A DNA stretch of 64,000 bases from contig NZ_CP066796.1 of the NCBI RefSeq assembly GCF_017161565.1, positions 1,736,001-1,800,000 of the forward strand. Reading direction: 5' to 3'. A program made the position numbers and the translations under genes. Shown here piece by piece: positions 52,834-63,211 of the stretch. The stretch is from Erwinia amylovora (GTDB taxonomy: Bacteria > Pseudomonadota > Gammaproteobacteria > Enterobacterales > Enterobacteriaceae). How positions within the stretch are numbered: the stretch's first letter is position 1; every line of letters begins with the position of its first letter. A model generated the notes under the pieces. It searched no databases, was not told the DNA's origin, and saw nothing but the letters and a program-made list of their open reading frames with translations.

Positions 52834-54330
52834 CTAACGCTGATTCAGGCGGTAATATGCCTCATTCCAGCGCAACGCATCGCGCAAGCCGTGCAGCGTG
52901 GTTTGCTCATCAATGACCACTACCTCAATGCCCTGCATCTCGCCGTACAGCCGCAGATCGTCTACCGTTAACGCCTGACTGAATACCGTATGATGTGCTC
53001 CGCCGCCAAGGATCCACGCTTCTGATGCGGTGGCGAGCGACGGTTGCGCCCGCCAAAGCGCACGCGCCACCGGCAATTTGGGCAGCGGCTGCGGCGGTTC
53101 AATGGCATCGACCACATTGACTAACAGACGGAAACGATCGCCCATATCAATCAGGCAGGCATTGACCGCCCGTCCCGGCGCGGCAGCGAAAATCAGCCGC
53201 GCCGGGTCGGCCTTACCGCCAATACCCAGCGGCTGAACGTCGAGTAGCGGCCAGGCTTCCCCGGCGATGCTTGGGCACACCTCCAGCATATGCGAACCGA
53301 GCACCATGTCGCTGCCCGGCGCAAAGTGATAGGTGTAATCCTCCATAAACGAGGTGCCACCCGGCCTGTCCCCGGCCATGACCTTGCAGATATGCAGCAG
53401 GGCAGCGGTTTTCCAGTCGCCTTCACCAGCAAAACCATAACCTTGCTGCATCAGACGTTGTACCGCCAGCCCGGGCAGCTGCGTCATGCCGTGCAGCGTT
53501 TGAAAGTTGGTGGTAAATGCCTTGCAGCCTTCATCATCAAGGAAACGCTTAATGCCCAGCTCAATACGGGCGGCATCCTGTACATTCTGGCGTTTGACCG
53601 CCGCAGCGGCGCTGAACCTGTAGCAGCTTTGGTACTCATCGACCAGAGTATTGACATCGCCGTCGCTGACCTGGTTAATGACCTCAACCAGATCGCCAAC
53701 CCCCCAGCCGTTTACCGCGTACCCAAACTGGATCTGTGCCGCCACCTTATCCCCCTCGGTCACCGCCACATCACGCATATTGTCGCCAAAGCGCGCCACC
53801 TTGAGCTGCCGGCTGGCCTGCAGGGCCGCCGCCGTGCGCATCCACCGGGCGATGCGCAGCAGGGCGTGTTTATCTTGCCAGTGCCCGGTGACCACCTGGT
53901 GCGACAGTCGCATGCGTGCGCCGATAAAGCCAAACTCGCGCCCGCCGTGGGCAGTCTGATTCAGATTCATAAAGTCCATATCCATGCTGTCCCACGGAAT
54001 TTCGGCGTTAAACTGGGTATGAAACTGCAACAGCGGTTTATGCAGGATTGTCAGGCCACCGATCCACATTTTGGCCGGCGAAAAGGTGTGCAGCCAGCTG
54101 ATGACGCCAAGACAATCATCGTGGTGATTTGCCTCCCGGCACAGCGCCAGAGCTTCATCAGCGCTTTTGACCAGCGGTCTGAGTTGCAGCCTGTAGGGCA
54201 GCGTATCTGAGTGGTTTAAGCCATCCACGACCTGCTGGCCATGAAGTTCAACCTGACGCAAAGTTTCTGCGCCATACAGATGTTGAGTTCCGATGACCAA
54301 CCAGACGCTGCGTTCATCTCTCTGTGTCAT
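52834..54330 (-). CDS. araA: L-arabinose isomerase
   Basis: AraA interconverts L-arabinose and L-ribulose, the first step of arabinose breakdown. It is 498 residues (E. coli 500). [19 protein letters not shown] begins it; [17 protein letters not shown] and [19 protein letters not shown] are substrate-site stretches, and metal ligands lie in [21 protein letters not shown] and [10 protein letters not shown]. It starts three bases after the araB stop. araD (ribulose-5-phosphate epimerase) would normally follow but is absent; the gene is the last of this operon. Confidence 0.96.
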   Translation of the reverse strand: MTQRDERSVWLVIGTQHLYGAETLRQVELHGQQVVDGLNHSDTLPYRLQLRPLVKSADEALALCREANHHDDCLGVISWLHTFSPAKMWIGGLTILHKPLLQFHTQFNAEIPWDSMDMDFMNLNQTAHGGREFGFIGARMRLSHQVVTGHWQDKHALLRIARWMRTAAALQASRQLKVARFGDNMRDVAVTEGDKVAAQIQFGYAVNGWGVGDLVEVINQVSDGDVNTLVDEYQSCYRFSAAAAVKRQNVQDAARIELGIKRFLDDEGCKAFTTNFQTLHGMTQLPGLAVQRLMQQGYGFAGEGDWKTAALLHICKVMAGDRPGGTSFMEDYTYHFAPGSDMVLGSHMLEVCPSIAGEAWPLLDVQPLGIGGKADPARLIFAAAPGRAVNACLIDMGDRFRLLVNVVDAIEPPQPLPKLPVARALWRAQPSLATASEAWILGGGAHHTVFSQALTVDDLRLYGEMQGIEVVVIDEQTTLHGLRDALRWNEAYYRLNQR

Positions 54331-54333
54331 AAC

Positions 54334-56025
54334 TCATTCCTCATCAATTGATATCAGGTCAGGTGCAAACAGCGGTTCGGCCGTTTGGCACCAGTCAAGG
54401 TAACGCTGATAAAGCGGGCGGAAACGCAGGACGCGTTCCGGGTCCGGTTGCAGAGTTTGTGCCAGCGGGCTGGCCATCTGCGTCTGTGCGGCCGGAATAT
54501 CCGGGTAAACCCCGGCGGCCACGGCGGCAAAAATGGCTGCACCCAGTGCACAGCACTCGTCGGAAGCGACGATATCGAGCGGGCGATCCATCACATCGCA
54601 GCACACCTGCATAATGGTCGGCGATTTACGTGCAATGCCACCCAGCGCCAGTATCCGCTGCACCGGGAGATCCTGCTGTTCGAAACACTCCATAATGGCG
54701 CGCGCGCCAAAGGCGGTGGCGGCAATAAAGCCGCCAAACAATGCCGGGGCATCGGTGCCGAGATCCACCCCGGCAATCACCCCTTTCAGACGCTGGTTAG
54801 CGAAAGGGGTGCGTCGGCCGTTAAACCAGTCAAGCACCAGCGGAAGATGGTCAAGCTGCGGACTGGCAACCCATGCGGCGGTCAGATCCTCCAACAGCGT
54901 CTGGCTGATGTGCTCAAATTGGTGGCGCAGCGCGGGCTGCCGCCGTGCCGCCTGTACCAGCGGCCAGCTCAACAGGCGGCTGAACCACGCGTACATATCG
55001 CCAAATGCCGATTGCCCGGCCTCCAGCCCGATCATTCCCGGTAGTACGCTACCGTCCACCTGACCGCAAATACCGTTGATCGCCCGGCCCGCGACCCGTT
55101 GCGCATCGGCAATCATAATGTCGCAGGTTGAGGTGCCAATCACCTTCACCAGCGTACAGGGCCTGGCGCCAGCGCCAACTGCGCCCATATGGCAGTCAAA
55201 TGCGCCGCCCGAAATCACCACTTTGCCCGGCAGGCCGAGTCGCGCTGCCCATTCGGCACTCAACTGGCCGACCGGGAGATCGGCAGTCCGGGTCTCAGTA
55301 AACAGGGGATAATCGAGGTTATGCGTCAACGCGGGATCGAGGGCATTAAGGAAGCGAGCTGCCGGCAACCCTTGCCACGAAGGATGCCAGAGCGATTTAT
55401 GTCCGGCAGCGCAGCGGCCACGATGCAACGCGTCGGGCGCGGTGGTGCCGCTTAATAATGCCGGAACCCAGTCACACAATTCGACCCAGGAGACCGCCGC
55501 GTCACGCACGGCGGCGTCAACGCGACTGATATGCAGGATCTTGGCCCAGAACCATTCCGACGAATAAACGCCGCCGATAAAGCGTGAATAGTCTTTAAAC
55601 TCACCGCTGTGACAAAGACGCGTAATGGCTTCCGCCTCTTCAATGGCGGTGTGATCTTTCCACAGCACAAACATCGCATTGGGGTTGTCGGTAAATTCGG
55701 GGCGCAGCGCCAGTACCCGACCTTCGCGGTCGATGGGGGCGGGGGTGGAGCCGGTCGAATCAACGCCGATACCGACAACCTCAAGACGCTGCTGCGGGGT
55801 GAGTTGCGTGACAACGTCATGGATCGCCTGCTCCAGCGCGTCAATATAATCCTGTGGATGATGTCGAAACTGGTTGCGCGCCGGCACACAGTAACGGCCG
55901 GCTTGCCAGCGCGGATAGGCCACCACCTGCTTATGCAATTCGCGCCCGCTGGTGCACTCCACCGCCAGCACGCGCACCGAGTCGCTGCCGAAATCCACAC
56001 CGAGGGTAATAGCGCCCTTATACAT
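54334..56025 (-). CDS. araB: Ribulokinase
   Basis: AraB phosphorylates L-ribulose to L-ribulose-5-phosphate. It is 563 residues with the FGGY-kinase fold. The N-terminal ATP site is [18 protein letters not shown], followed by [38 protein letters not shown] and [14 protein letters not shown], and [19 protein letters not shown] near the C-terminus. ATG 56025 is supported by GGAGG seven bases upstream; an in-frame start at 56049 is unlikely. It is first in araBA and faces araF. AraC sites like araI1/I2 lie upstream. Confidence 0.95.
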   Translation of the reverse strand: MYKGAITLGVDFGSDSVRVLAVECTSGRELHKQVVAYPRWQAGRYCVPARNQFRHHPQDYIDALEQAIHDVVTQLTPQQRLEVVGIGVDSTGSTPAPIDREGRVLALRPEFTDNPNAMFVLWKDHTAIEEAEAITRLCHSGEFKDYSRFIGGVYSSEWFWAKILHISRVDAAVRDAAVSWVELCDWVPALLSGTTAPDALHRGRCAAGHKSLWHPSWQGLPAARFLNALDPALTHNLDYPLFTETRTADLPVGQLSAEWAARLGLPGKVVISGGAFDCHMGAVGAGARPCTLVKVIGTSTCDIMIADAQRVAGRAINGICGQVDGSVLPGMIGLEAGQSAFGDMYAWFSRLLSWPLVQAARRQPALRHQFEHISQTLLEDLTAAWVASPQLDHLPLVLDWFNGRRTPFANQRLKGVIAGVDLGTDAPALFGGFIAATAFGARAIMECFEQQDLPVQRILALGGIARKSPTIMQVCCDVMDRPLDIVASDECCALGAAIFAAVAAGVYPDIPAAQTQMASPLAQTLQPDPERVLRFRPLYQRYLDWCQTAEPLFAPDLISIDEE

Positions 56026-56137
56026 AGTGATCCTCCAGGCTTTATGCATCAGTTGCTTCTATCCTGGGGATTTGGCGAAGCGGTGGTTAGGTTGAGCAGG
56101 CTATAAATATGTATTTTTCTGTCGTCACCGCTGCTTA

Positions 56138-56153
56138 TGTGATGGCCTTCATA
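56138..56153. promoter_or_regulatory. CRP-like site in the araB-araF interval
   Basis: TGTGATGGCCTTCATA matches TGTGA-N6-TCACA at nine of ten core positions. It falls near where the araB -10 would be if the AraC half-sites at 56160-56198 work as in E. coli, so a classical activating role for araBA is doubtful; it may serve the divergent araF promoter or be chance. Confidence 0.4.
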
Positions 56154-56159
56154 TGTTGC

Positions 56160-56198
56160 ATAAAGGTTAAATTTGCTGAAGTTATGGATAAATCAGCT
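56160..56198 (-). promoter_or_regulatory. AraC half-sites (araI1/araI2-like) for araBA
   Basis: On the minus strand AGCTGATTTATCCATAA (from 56198) matches the araI1 core AGCATTTTTATCCATAA at 14 of 17. A second, weaker half-site AGCAAATTTAACCTT starts exactly 21 bp further (56177), the spacing of araI1 and araI2, and points toward araB. The other bases of the 56026-56385 interval hold no gene. Confidence 0.7.
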
Positions 56199-56385
56199 GT
56201 AATGTCAGGCTGTGATAGCGCTCTACCTATTTTTGCTCGCTTACGGGTAAAACTAAGCTGTAACCGTCACTGTGAGGACGTCTGTTCTCAGTTAGTATTT
56301 GTTTCAAAAGCAGTTAATGGACAGGTCGACATTTTGTTACCGATTACACCCACTGCCTGATACGGGCGCTGAAGCGGAGGGCATC

Positions 56386-57369
56386 ATGCACAAATTGATT
56401 AAATCCCTGGCGACGATAGGTTTTGCCGCCGTTATGTCACAATTCGCTTATGCGGAAACGATGAAACTCGGTTTTCTGGTTAAACAACCGGAGGAGCCGT
56501 GGTTTCAGACCGAATGGAAATTTGCCGACAAAGCGGGTAAGGAACTGGGTTTTGAGGTGATTAAGATCGCCGTGCCTGACGGGGAAAAAACCCTGAATGC
56601 CATCGACAGCCTGGCGGCCAGCGGCGCCAGGGGTTTTGTTATCTGCACCCCGGACCCCAAACTCGGCGCGGCGATCATGGCGAAAGCGCGCAGCTATGAC
56701 CTGAAGGTGATTGCCGTCGATGACCAGTTTGTTACGGCAAAAGGTCAACCAGTGGACAGCGTGCCGCTGGTGATGATGGCCGCGAGCAAAATTGGCGAAC
56801 GTCAGGGCAGTGAGCTGTACCAGGAGATGCAGAAACGCCGTTGGGAGGTCAAAGAGACGGCGGTGATGGCGATCACCGCCAGCGAACTGGATACCGCGCG
56901 TCGCCGCACCGCCGGTGCGATTGCGGCGTTAAAAGCCGCCGGCTTCCCGGAAAAACAGATCTACCAGGTGCCGACTAAATCCAATGATATTCCCGGCGCA
57001 TTCGATGCCGGGAACTCGTTGCTGGTGCAGCATGCCGAAGTTAAACACTGGCTGATCGTCGGCATGAATGATAACACCGTGCTGGGAGGCGTGCGCGCCA
57101 GTGAAGGGCAAGGTTTCAACGCCGCCAATGTGATCGGTATTGGCATTAACGGCGTGGATGCAGTGAGCGAACTGTCAAAAGGTAAGGCGACCGGATTCTA
57201 CGGTTCGCTGCTGCCAAGCCCGGATGTGCACGGCTATCGCAGCATCAAAATGCTGCATGACTGGGTCACAAGCGGCACAGAACCGGCCAGATTTACCGAA
57301 GTCACCGACGTGGTGCTGATCACGCGTGACAACTTCAAAACCGAGCTGGCGAAAAAAGGGCTGATGTGA
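56386..57369 (+). CDS. araF: AraF, periplasmic L-arabinose-binding protein
   Basis: AraF captures L-arabinose in the periplasm for the AraFGH ABC importer. It is 327 residues; the signal peptide [20 protein letters not shown] ends at AYA|E. The mature domain starts [20 protein letters not shown], with [32 protein letters not shown] and [16 protein letters not shown] matching the E. coli protein. ATG 56386 is preceded by GGAGGG; an upstream in-frame start at 56299 lacks a signal. araG begins 77 bp after the stop. It is divergent from araBA. Confidence 0.96.
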   Translation: MHKLIKSLATIGFAAVMSQFAYAETMKLGFLVKQPEEPWFQTEWKFADKAGKELGFEVIKIAVPDGEKTLNAIDSLAASGARGFVICTPDPKLGAAIMAKARSYDLKVIAVDDQFVTAKGQPVDSVPLVMMAASKIGERQGSELYQEMQKRRWEVKETAVMAITASELDTARRRTAGAIAALKAAGFPEKQIYQVPTKSNDIPGAFDAGNSLLVQHAEVKHWLIVGMNDNTVLGGVRASEGQGFNAANVIGIGINGVDAVSELSKGKATGFYGSLLPSPDVHGYRSIKMLHDWVTSGTEPARFTEVTDVVLITRDNFKTELAKKGLM

Positions 57370-57446
57370 TCAGCGCGGTATCCGTTCAGCGCAGCGGACC
57401 GGTTCTGACCAGCCGATCAGTGGGCTACGACATAACAGGAGGAATG

Positions 57447-58958
57447 ATGACTTCGCAAGCTTCGCTCAGCTTCCACGGCATCGGTAAAACCTTTCCCGGC
57501 GTCAGGGCGTTACAGGATATCAGCTTCGAGTGCCACGCCGGAGAAGTCCACGCCCTGATGGGCGAAAACGGCGCGGGCAAATCGACCCTGCTGAAAATTC
57601 TTAGCGGCAATTATCAGCCGGACGCCGGAGAGATCCGTCTGCGCGGCCAGCCGGCGAAATTCGCCAACACAACCGATGCACTTCACGCCGGGGTGGCGAT
57701 CATCTATCAGGAACTGCATCTGGTGCCGGAAATGTCGGTGGCAGAAAATATCTTTCTGGGGCAGCTACCGCAGCGCGCCGGACTGCTCAATCGGGCCAGA
57801 CTGCGATCGCAAGCGGCCCGCCAGCTGAACTCACTTGGGCTGGATATCGATCCTGAGCTGCCGCTGAAATACCTCTCGCTGGGCCAGTGGCAGATGATTG
57901 AGATCGCCAAAGCGCTGGCGCGCAATGCCAGCATCATCGCTTTTGATGAGCCGACAAGTTCGTTATCGGCGCGGGAAATTGAGCAGCTGTTCCGCGTTAT
58001 TCGCCAGCTGCGCGCCGATGGCAAGGTGGTGCTGTATGTGTCGCACCGGATGGCGGAGATATTCGCTCTCAGTGATGCGATTACCGTGTTTAAAGACGGT
58101 CGCTTTGTGCAAACCTTCAAAGACATGGCGAGCACCCGCCACGAACGGCTGGTGGCAGCGATGGTTGGGCGCGAAATGGGTGACATTTATGGCTACCGTC
58201 CGCGCCAGCAGGGAGAGGTGCGACTGCGGTTGGATAAGGTGCAGGCTCAAGGGGTGCGCAGCCCGATATCGCTTAGCGTGCGCGCCGGGGAGATCGTCGG
58301 TTTGTTCGGCCTGGTGGGTGCAGGGCGTAGCGAGCTGCTGAAAGGTATCTTCGCGGCGACTCGCCTTGCCGGCGGCGAGCTGCGGCTGGATGGTAAAACG
58401 CTGAATCTGCGCGAACCGGGCGATGCTATCCGTGCCGGCATTATGCTGTGCCCGGAGGATCGCAAGGCCGATGGCATCATCGCGGTGCATTCGGTGCGCG
58501 ACAATATCAATATCAGCGCCAGACGTCATCACCTGACCGCCGGCTGTTTGATCGACCGCAGTTGGGAAACATCAAACGCCGAGACGCACATTCGCTCGCT
58601 GAATATCAAAACGCCGTCAGCCAGCCAGCTGATGGTGAATCTGTCCGGCGGCAATCAGCAGAAAGCGATTCTGGGCCGCTGGCTGTCGGAGCAGATGAAA
58701 GTGCTACTGCTGGACGAGCCGACGCGCGGTATTGACGTTGGGGCGAAAAACGAAATCTACCAGCTGATCTACGCGTTGGCACAGCAGGGGATTGCCATTC
58801 TGTTTGCTTCCAGCGATCTGCCGGAAGTCATGGGGTTGGCAGACCGTATTCTGGTGATGCGTGAAGGAGAAATAGCGGGAGAGCTGGACCATAACGATGC
58901 AACGGAGGCGTTGACCTTAAGTCTGGCGATGCCCAAAACCGCCACTCCGCTGGCCTGA
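57447..58958 (+). CDS. araG: AraG, ATPase of the arabinose ABC importer
   Basis: AraG is the double ABC ATPase of AraFGH. It is 503 residues. The first Walker A is GENGAGKST and the first Walker B is [11 protein letters not shown]; the second half retains the nucleotide-binding fold but with GLVGAGRSE in place of a canonical Walker A, as usual in sugar importers, with signature [14 protein letters not shown] and Walker [15 protein letters not shown] 57447 is chosen, as AGGAGG lies four bases before it; ATG 57444 is too close to that site, and a start at 57366 is unlikely. Confidence 0.96.
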   Translation: MTSQASLSFHGIGKTFPGVRALQDISFECHAGEVHALMGENGAGKSTLLKILSGNYQPDAGEIRLRGQPAKFANTTDALHAGVAIIYQELHLVPEMSVAENIFLGQLPQRAGLLNRARLRSQAARQLNSLGLDIDPELPLKYLSLGQWQMIEIAKALARNASIIAFDEPTSSLSAREIEQLFRVIRQLRADGKVVLYVSHRMAEIFALSDAITVFKDGRFVQTFKDMASTRHERLVAAMVGREMGDIYGYRPRQQGEVRLRLDKVQAQGVRSPISLSVRAGEIVGLFGLVGAGRSELLKGIFAATRLAGGELRLDGKTLNLREPGDAIRAGIMLCPEDRKADGIIAVHSVRDNINISARRHHLTAGCLIDRSWETSNAETHIRSLNIKTPSASQLMVNLSGGNQQKAILGRWLSEQMKVLLLDEPTRGIDVGAKNEIYQLIYALAQQGIAILFASSDLPEVMGLADRILVMREGEIAGELDHNDATEALTLSLAMPKTATPLA

Positions 58959-58972
58959 ATAGACGGGAGCAA

Positions 58973-59955
58973 ATGATGTCTGATACTTCAACAGTTAAAC
59001 CAGTGACGCTGTCACGTTTTCGCCCAGGCCGCATTTGGGATAATTTCGGTATGCTGGTGGTGTTCGCCGTGCTGTTTATCACCTGCACGCTGTTCATCCC
59101 CAACTTTGGCTCATTAATCAACATGAAAGGGCTTGGGCTGGCGATGTCGATGTCTGGCATGGTGGCCTGTGGCATGCTGTTCTGCCTCGCTTCCGGTGAC
59201 TTTGACCTGTCGGTTGCCTCGGTGATTGCCTGTGCCGGGGTGGTTTGTGCGGTGGTGATTAACCTCACCGAAAGCCTGTGGATCGGGGTGGCGGCAGGAT
59301 TGCTGCTTGGCGTGACCAGTGGGTTTATCAACGGCTTTGTCATTGCCAGACTGAAGATTAACGCATTGATTACCACGCTGGCCACCATGCAGATTGTGCG
59401 CGGCCTGGCCTATATCTTCGCCGACGGTAAAGCGGTGGGCATTGAAGATGAACGCTTCTTTGCCCTTGGCTATGCCAGCTGGCTGGGTGTTCCGGCACCG
59501 GTGTGGCTGACCATCATTACCCTGCTGATATTTGGTTTTCTGCTGAACAAAACCACCTTTGGCCGCAATACGCTGGCGATCGGCGGTAACGAAGAGGCGG
59601 CGCGATTGGCGGGTGTACCGGTGGCGCGCACGCGCATAATCCTGTTCATCCTTTACGGCTTAGTCTCGGCGGCGGCGGGCATCATTCTCGCTTCCCGTAT
59701 GACCAGCGGTCAGCCGATGACCTCGCTAGGCTACGAGCTGATTGTGATTTCCGCTTGCGTACTGGGTGGCGTCTCGCTCAAGGGGGGATCGGAAAAATCT
59801 CCTACGTGGTGGCCGGGGTGCTGATACTTGGCACGGTTGAGAATGCCATGAATCTCCTCAATATCTCGCCTTTCTCACAGTACGTGGTACGTGGACTGAT
59901 ATTGTTAGCGGCAGTCATTTTTGACCGCTATAAGCAGAAAGCGAAAGCGTTCTGA
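58973..59955 (+). pseudogene. araH: araH, arabinose permease, broken by a one-base deletion
   Basis: AraH is the membrane subunit of the AraFGH importer. From ATG 58973 the frame matches AraH through YELIVISACVLGGVSLKGG, then runs into SEKSPTWWPGC and a stop at 59824. In the frame with one more G the sequence continues GIGKISYVVAGVLILGTVEN to RYKQKAKAF at 59955. The run at 59782-59787 has six G where seven are expected. The truncated product lacks the last two helices. Everything else, from membrane segments to the end, is conserved, so the loss is recent, or it is a homopolymer sequencing error. Confidence 0.87.
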
Positions 59956-59966
59956 CGGGAGGGTGT

Positions 59967-60863
59967 ATGTTTCATCGTCTGGCGCCGGTGGCGCAATCTA
60001 ACCCGCTGTTGCCGGGTTACCTGTTCAGCGCCTGGCTGGTGGCCGGGCTGACGCCAATCGATGCGGCGGGACCGCTTGATTTTTATATCGACCGGCCACA
60101 GGGCATGCAGGGTTTTATTCTTAACCTGACGATAAAAGGCCGTGGACGGGTGGCCAACGGGCAAGAAGCCTTTGACTGTGAACCCGGCGATGTGCTGCTT
60201 TTTCAGCCTGAGACAGCGCACTACTACGGTCGCTCGCCGGACAGCGACTGCTGGTATCACCGCTGGATCTATTTTCGTCCGCGTGCGTACTGGAGCGACT
60301 GGCTGTCATGGCAGGATCAGAAACGGGGAGTCGGTCGTCTGCGCCTGTCGCCGTTATTGCACGACGAGTTTGAGCGCCTGTTCGTCACTATCGAAGAGAC
60401 GCATAATGCCGGGCGGCGTTATGCCGAAGAGCTGGCGATGAACCTGCTGGAACGTCTGCTGCTACGTGCCATTCAGGAAGATCCGCGCAGTCAGCAGCAG
60501 GTGCGCGATGCCCGCGTGGTGGAAGCTTGCCAGTACGTTATGCAGCATCTGGCGGCAGAGGTGAAAATTGATCAGGTCGCCAGACACGTCTGTTTGTCAC
60601 CCTCGCGGCTGGCGCACCTTTTTCGCCAGCAGATGGGGGTTAATTTGCTGCGCTGGCGTGAAGATCAGCGTGTTCAGCGTGCCAGGCTGCTGTTACAAAG
60701 CACGCGGCAGCCGATAGCCAGCGTTGGCCGCGAAGTCGGCTACGACGATCAGCTCTATTTCTCACGCGTATTCCGTAAACGGGCGGGAGTCAGCCCCAGT
60801 GATTTTCGCCGCCGCAGCATGGAGGCGGCAGATGTGCAGCCGGGCAGGGAAGCGGGAAGTTAA
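59967..60863 (+). CDS. araC: AraC, arabinose-responsive regulator
   Basis: AraC activates araBA and araFGH with arabinose and represses by DNA looping without it. It is 298 residues. The cupin arabinose-binding domain covers residues about 15-165 ([19 protein letters not shown]). The two AraC-type helix-turn-helix motifs are in the last hundred residues: [20 protein letters not shown] and [20 protein letters not shown]. The start at ATG 59967 has GGGAGG upstream. It follows araH closely (11 bp) instead of standing divergent from araB as in E. coli, so it is probably co-transcribed with araFGH. Confidence 0.95.
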   Translation: MFHRLAPVAQSNPLLPGYLFSAWLVAGLTPIDAAGPLDFYIDRPQGMQGFILNLTIKGRGRVANGQEAFDCEPGDVLLFQPETAHYYGRSPDSDCWYHRWIYFRPRAYWSDWLSWQDQKRGVGRLRLSPLLHDEFERLFVTIEETHNAGRRYAEELAMNLLERLLLRAIQEDPRSQQQVRDARVVEACQYVMQHLAAEVKIDQVARHVCLSPSRLAHLFRQQMGVNLLRWREDQRVQRARLLLQSTRQPIASVGREVGYDDQLYFSRVFRKRAGVSPSDFRRRSMEAADVQPGREAGS

Positions 60864-60958
60864 CCCGACGTGACGTGAAACAATATTTCAGCCGTATCCC
60901 GCTTGTCCTGACACGGTCGATGGTCTTAAATCAATGAGCGACTATGTGAGGGAAAAAA

Positions 60959-61998
60959 ATGAGTGACAAGATCCGCGTTGGCCTGGTGGGATATGGCTTC
61001 GCCAGTAAAACCTTCCATGCGCCTTTAATTGCCGGCACGTCCGGCATGGAACTGGCCGCCATCTCCAGCAGTGATGCGAACAAAGTTCACGCTGAATGGC
61101 CGTCAGTACAGGTAGTAACCGATCCGCAGACGCTGTTTAGCGATCCGTCGCTGCAACTGGTGGTGATCCCCACCCCAATGATACCCACTTCCCGCTGGCT
61201 AAAGCGGCCCTGAACGCCGGTAAACACGTGGTGGTGGATAAACCCTTTACCGTTACCCTGTCACAGGCCCATGAGCTGGAGGCGTTGGCGCACGCGAAAG
61301 GGCTGCTGCTGTCGGTCTTTCATAACCGGCGCTGGGACAGTGATTTCCTGACGCTGAAAGCGCTGCTGGCGGAAGGTGTGCTGGGTGAAGTGCGCTACTT
61401 TGCATCTCACTTCGACCGTTTCCGTCCTGGAGTTCGCCAACGCTGGCGCGAGCAGCAAGGTGCTGGCAGCGGCATCTGGTACGATCTGGGGCCGCATCTG
61501 ATCGATCAGGCTTTACAGCTGTTTGGTTCGCCGGTGGCAATCAACCTTGATATTGCCAATATCCGTCCGGGAGCAGTGACCACCGATTATTTCCACGCCA
61601 CGCTCATTTACCCGCAGCGCCGGGTGATCCTGCATGCCAGCATGCTGGTGGCCGCCGATTCAGCGCGTTACCAGGTGCACGGCACCCACGGCAGCTTTAT
61701 TAAATATGGCCTCGACCCACAGGAGCAGAGCCTGAAATCAGGTGCGCGCCCGCCGCAGGAGGAGTGGGGTTACGATATGCGCGACGGCGTGCTGACGGTA
61801 GCGGATGGCGAAACGCAGGTGGAAAAGACCTTGCTCACCCTCCCTGGCAATTATCCTGCTTACTATGCGGGGATCCGTGATGCGGTGAACGGCACGGGTG
61901 AAAACCCGGTGAAAGTCGCAGAGGCGATTCAGGTGATGGAGATAATCGAGCTGGGCCTGCTGTCTGCCGAGAAGCGCCAGACGGTATCACTGAAATAA
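60959..61998 (+). pseudogene. ydgJ: ydgJ, Gfo/Idh/MocA oxidoreductase, broken by a one-base deletion
   Basis: YdgJ is an NAD(P)-dependent Gfo/Idh/MocA-type dehydrogenase of unknown substrate. The frame opens at ATG 60959 after GAGGG with IRVGLVGYGFASKTFHAPLI and goes on to LQLVVIPTP, then reads MIPTSRWLKRP and stops at 61213. In the next frame, from about 61179, it continues DTHFPLAKAALNAGKHVVVD and through VFHNRRWDSDF to the end at 61998. A missing A in the run at 61177-61178 (CCAAT for CCAAAT) explains it. Both halves are well conserved. A 256-residue fragment could be made from an internal start but would lack the dinucleotide-binding region. Confidence 0.87.
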
Positions 61999-62016
61999 AA
62001 CCCGCCCGTTGTGCCA

Positions 62017-62042
62017 GTGCTGTAGGCCATGGCATACAGCAC
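62017..62042. terminator. Hairpin between converging ydgJ and add
   Basis: GTGCTGTA / TACAGCAC forms an eight-bp stem with a ten-base loop between the two convergent genes. No T run follows on either side, so termination is possible but not shown. Confidence 0.4.
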
Positions 62043-62057
62043 CGGCAGCATGTGGCG

Positions 62058-63053
62058 TTAAGCCGCCCGGGCGCGAACCACGGCTTTTTCTGCATCGCTC
62101 AGGAAAGCAATGTTGAGACCATTCTCCTGAGCCACGCGCAGTTGCTGCGCGCTCAGACCCGCCGCGGGTGCAGCCACCTTGTATTCATGATCTATTTCGA
62201 TTCCCTGTACGGCCGGGTCGTCGGTATTGATAGTAGCCAGAATACCGTGTTCGAGGAATTTTTTTAGCGGATGCTGGGCCAGCGAAGCAACGGTACTGGT
62301 TTGAATATTTGACGTCAGGCAGGATTCAATGCCGATACCCTTGTTTGCCAGGAAATCCATTAGCGCCGGATCCTGCACCGCTTTAACACCGTGGCCGATG
62401 CGCTCCGCGCCCAGTTCACGAATTGCCTGCCAGATACTCTCCGGGCCAGCGGCTTCTCCGGCGTGTACGGTAATGCGCAGCCCGGCATCGCGTGCGCGGT
62501 TAAAGTGACTGATGAACCGCTGGCCGGGAAAGCCCAGCTCATCGCCCGCCAGGTCAAGAGCAGTTATCTTGTCACGATGGGCAAGAAGGCCGTTCAGCTC
62601 TTTCAGGCAGGCTTCTTCACCGAAGGTGCGGCTCATAATGCCAATCAAACGCACGTCAATATCATGGGCGGCACAGCCGGATTCAATACCGTCGATAACC
62701 GCTTCCACCACGCCCGCCACCGGCAGTCCGTGAGTCATTGCCATATAACCCGGTGAGAAACGCAGTTCGGCATAGTGGATGCCGGCACGGGCTGCATCCT
62801 CAACGTTTTCCAGCGCCACACGACGGCAGGCATCCAGCGAACCCAGTACTTTCACTCCCCAGTCCAGCTTGTTGAGGAAACTGACCAGATCCGGCTCGGC
62901 CTCAATCACCTGTACATGCGGGCGCAGGGCAGCAAGGGTAGTGGCAGGCAGGGTGAGGTTAAACTCACGGCCGAGATCAAGAATGGTTTGCGCGCGAATA
63001 TTGCCATCAAGATGGCGATGTATATCGGTAAGGGGCAGCTGGGGATCGATCAT
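62058..63053 (-). CDS. add: Adenosine deaminase
   Basis: Add hydrolyses adenosine to inosine and ammonia in purine salvage. It is 331 residues. The metal-binding HRHLDGN near residue 12, [15 protein letters not shown] (catalytic Glu and zinc His), [13 protein letters not shown] and NTDDPAVQG (Asp-Asp) are the family motifs. The C-terminal end is close to the E. coli length of 333. It converges with ydgJ and has ydgA upstream on the same strand. Confidence 0.96.
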   Translation of the reverse strand: MIDPQLPLTDIHRHLDGNIRAQTILDLGREFNLTLPATTLAALRPHVQVIEAEPDLVSFLNKLDWGVKVLGSLDACRRVALENVEDAARAGIHYAELRFSPGYMAMTHGLPVAGVVEAVIDGIESGCAAHDIDVRLIGIMSRTFGEEACLKELNGLLAHRDKITALDLAGDELGFPGQRFISHFNRARDAGLRITVHAGEAAGPESIWQAIRELGAERIGHGVKAVQDPALMDFLANKGIGIESCLTSNIQTSTVASLAQHPLKKFLEHGILATINTDDPAVQGIEIDHEYKVAAPAAGLSAQQLRVAQENGLNIAFLSDAEKAVVRARAA

Positions 63054-63176
63054 TTCGGCACTCTCGATGGTTATCAGTAAAAGTGCAGAACATTATAAAA
63101 ACAGTTAGCGCAACAACGCCAGCAAATTGCGTAAAGGGCACGTTATTTGCTGTATTATCTGGCACGGGCGGCAGGA

Positions 63177-63202
63177 ATAAAAGAGCGCCGGAAGGGCGCT
63201 CT
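63177..63202 (-). terminator. Terminator of ydgA
   Basis: On the minus strand stem AGAGCGCC / GGCGCTCT with loop CTTCC is followed by TTTATT, just beyond the ydgA stop codon. Confidence 0.85.
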
Positions 63203-63211
63203 GTGCGGAAA

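Noticed and set aside
53290..54210. 306-codon plus-strand frame opposite araA
   Set aside because: Antisense to a fully conserved enzyme; no ribosome site.
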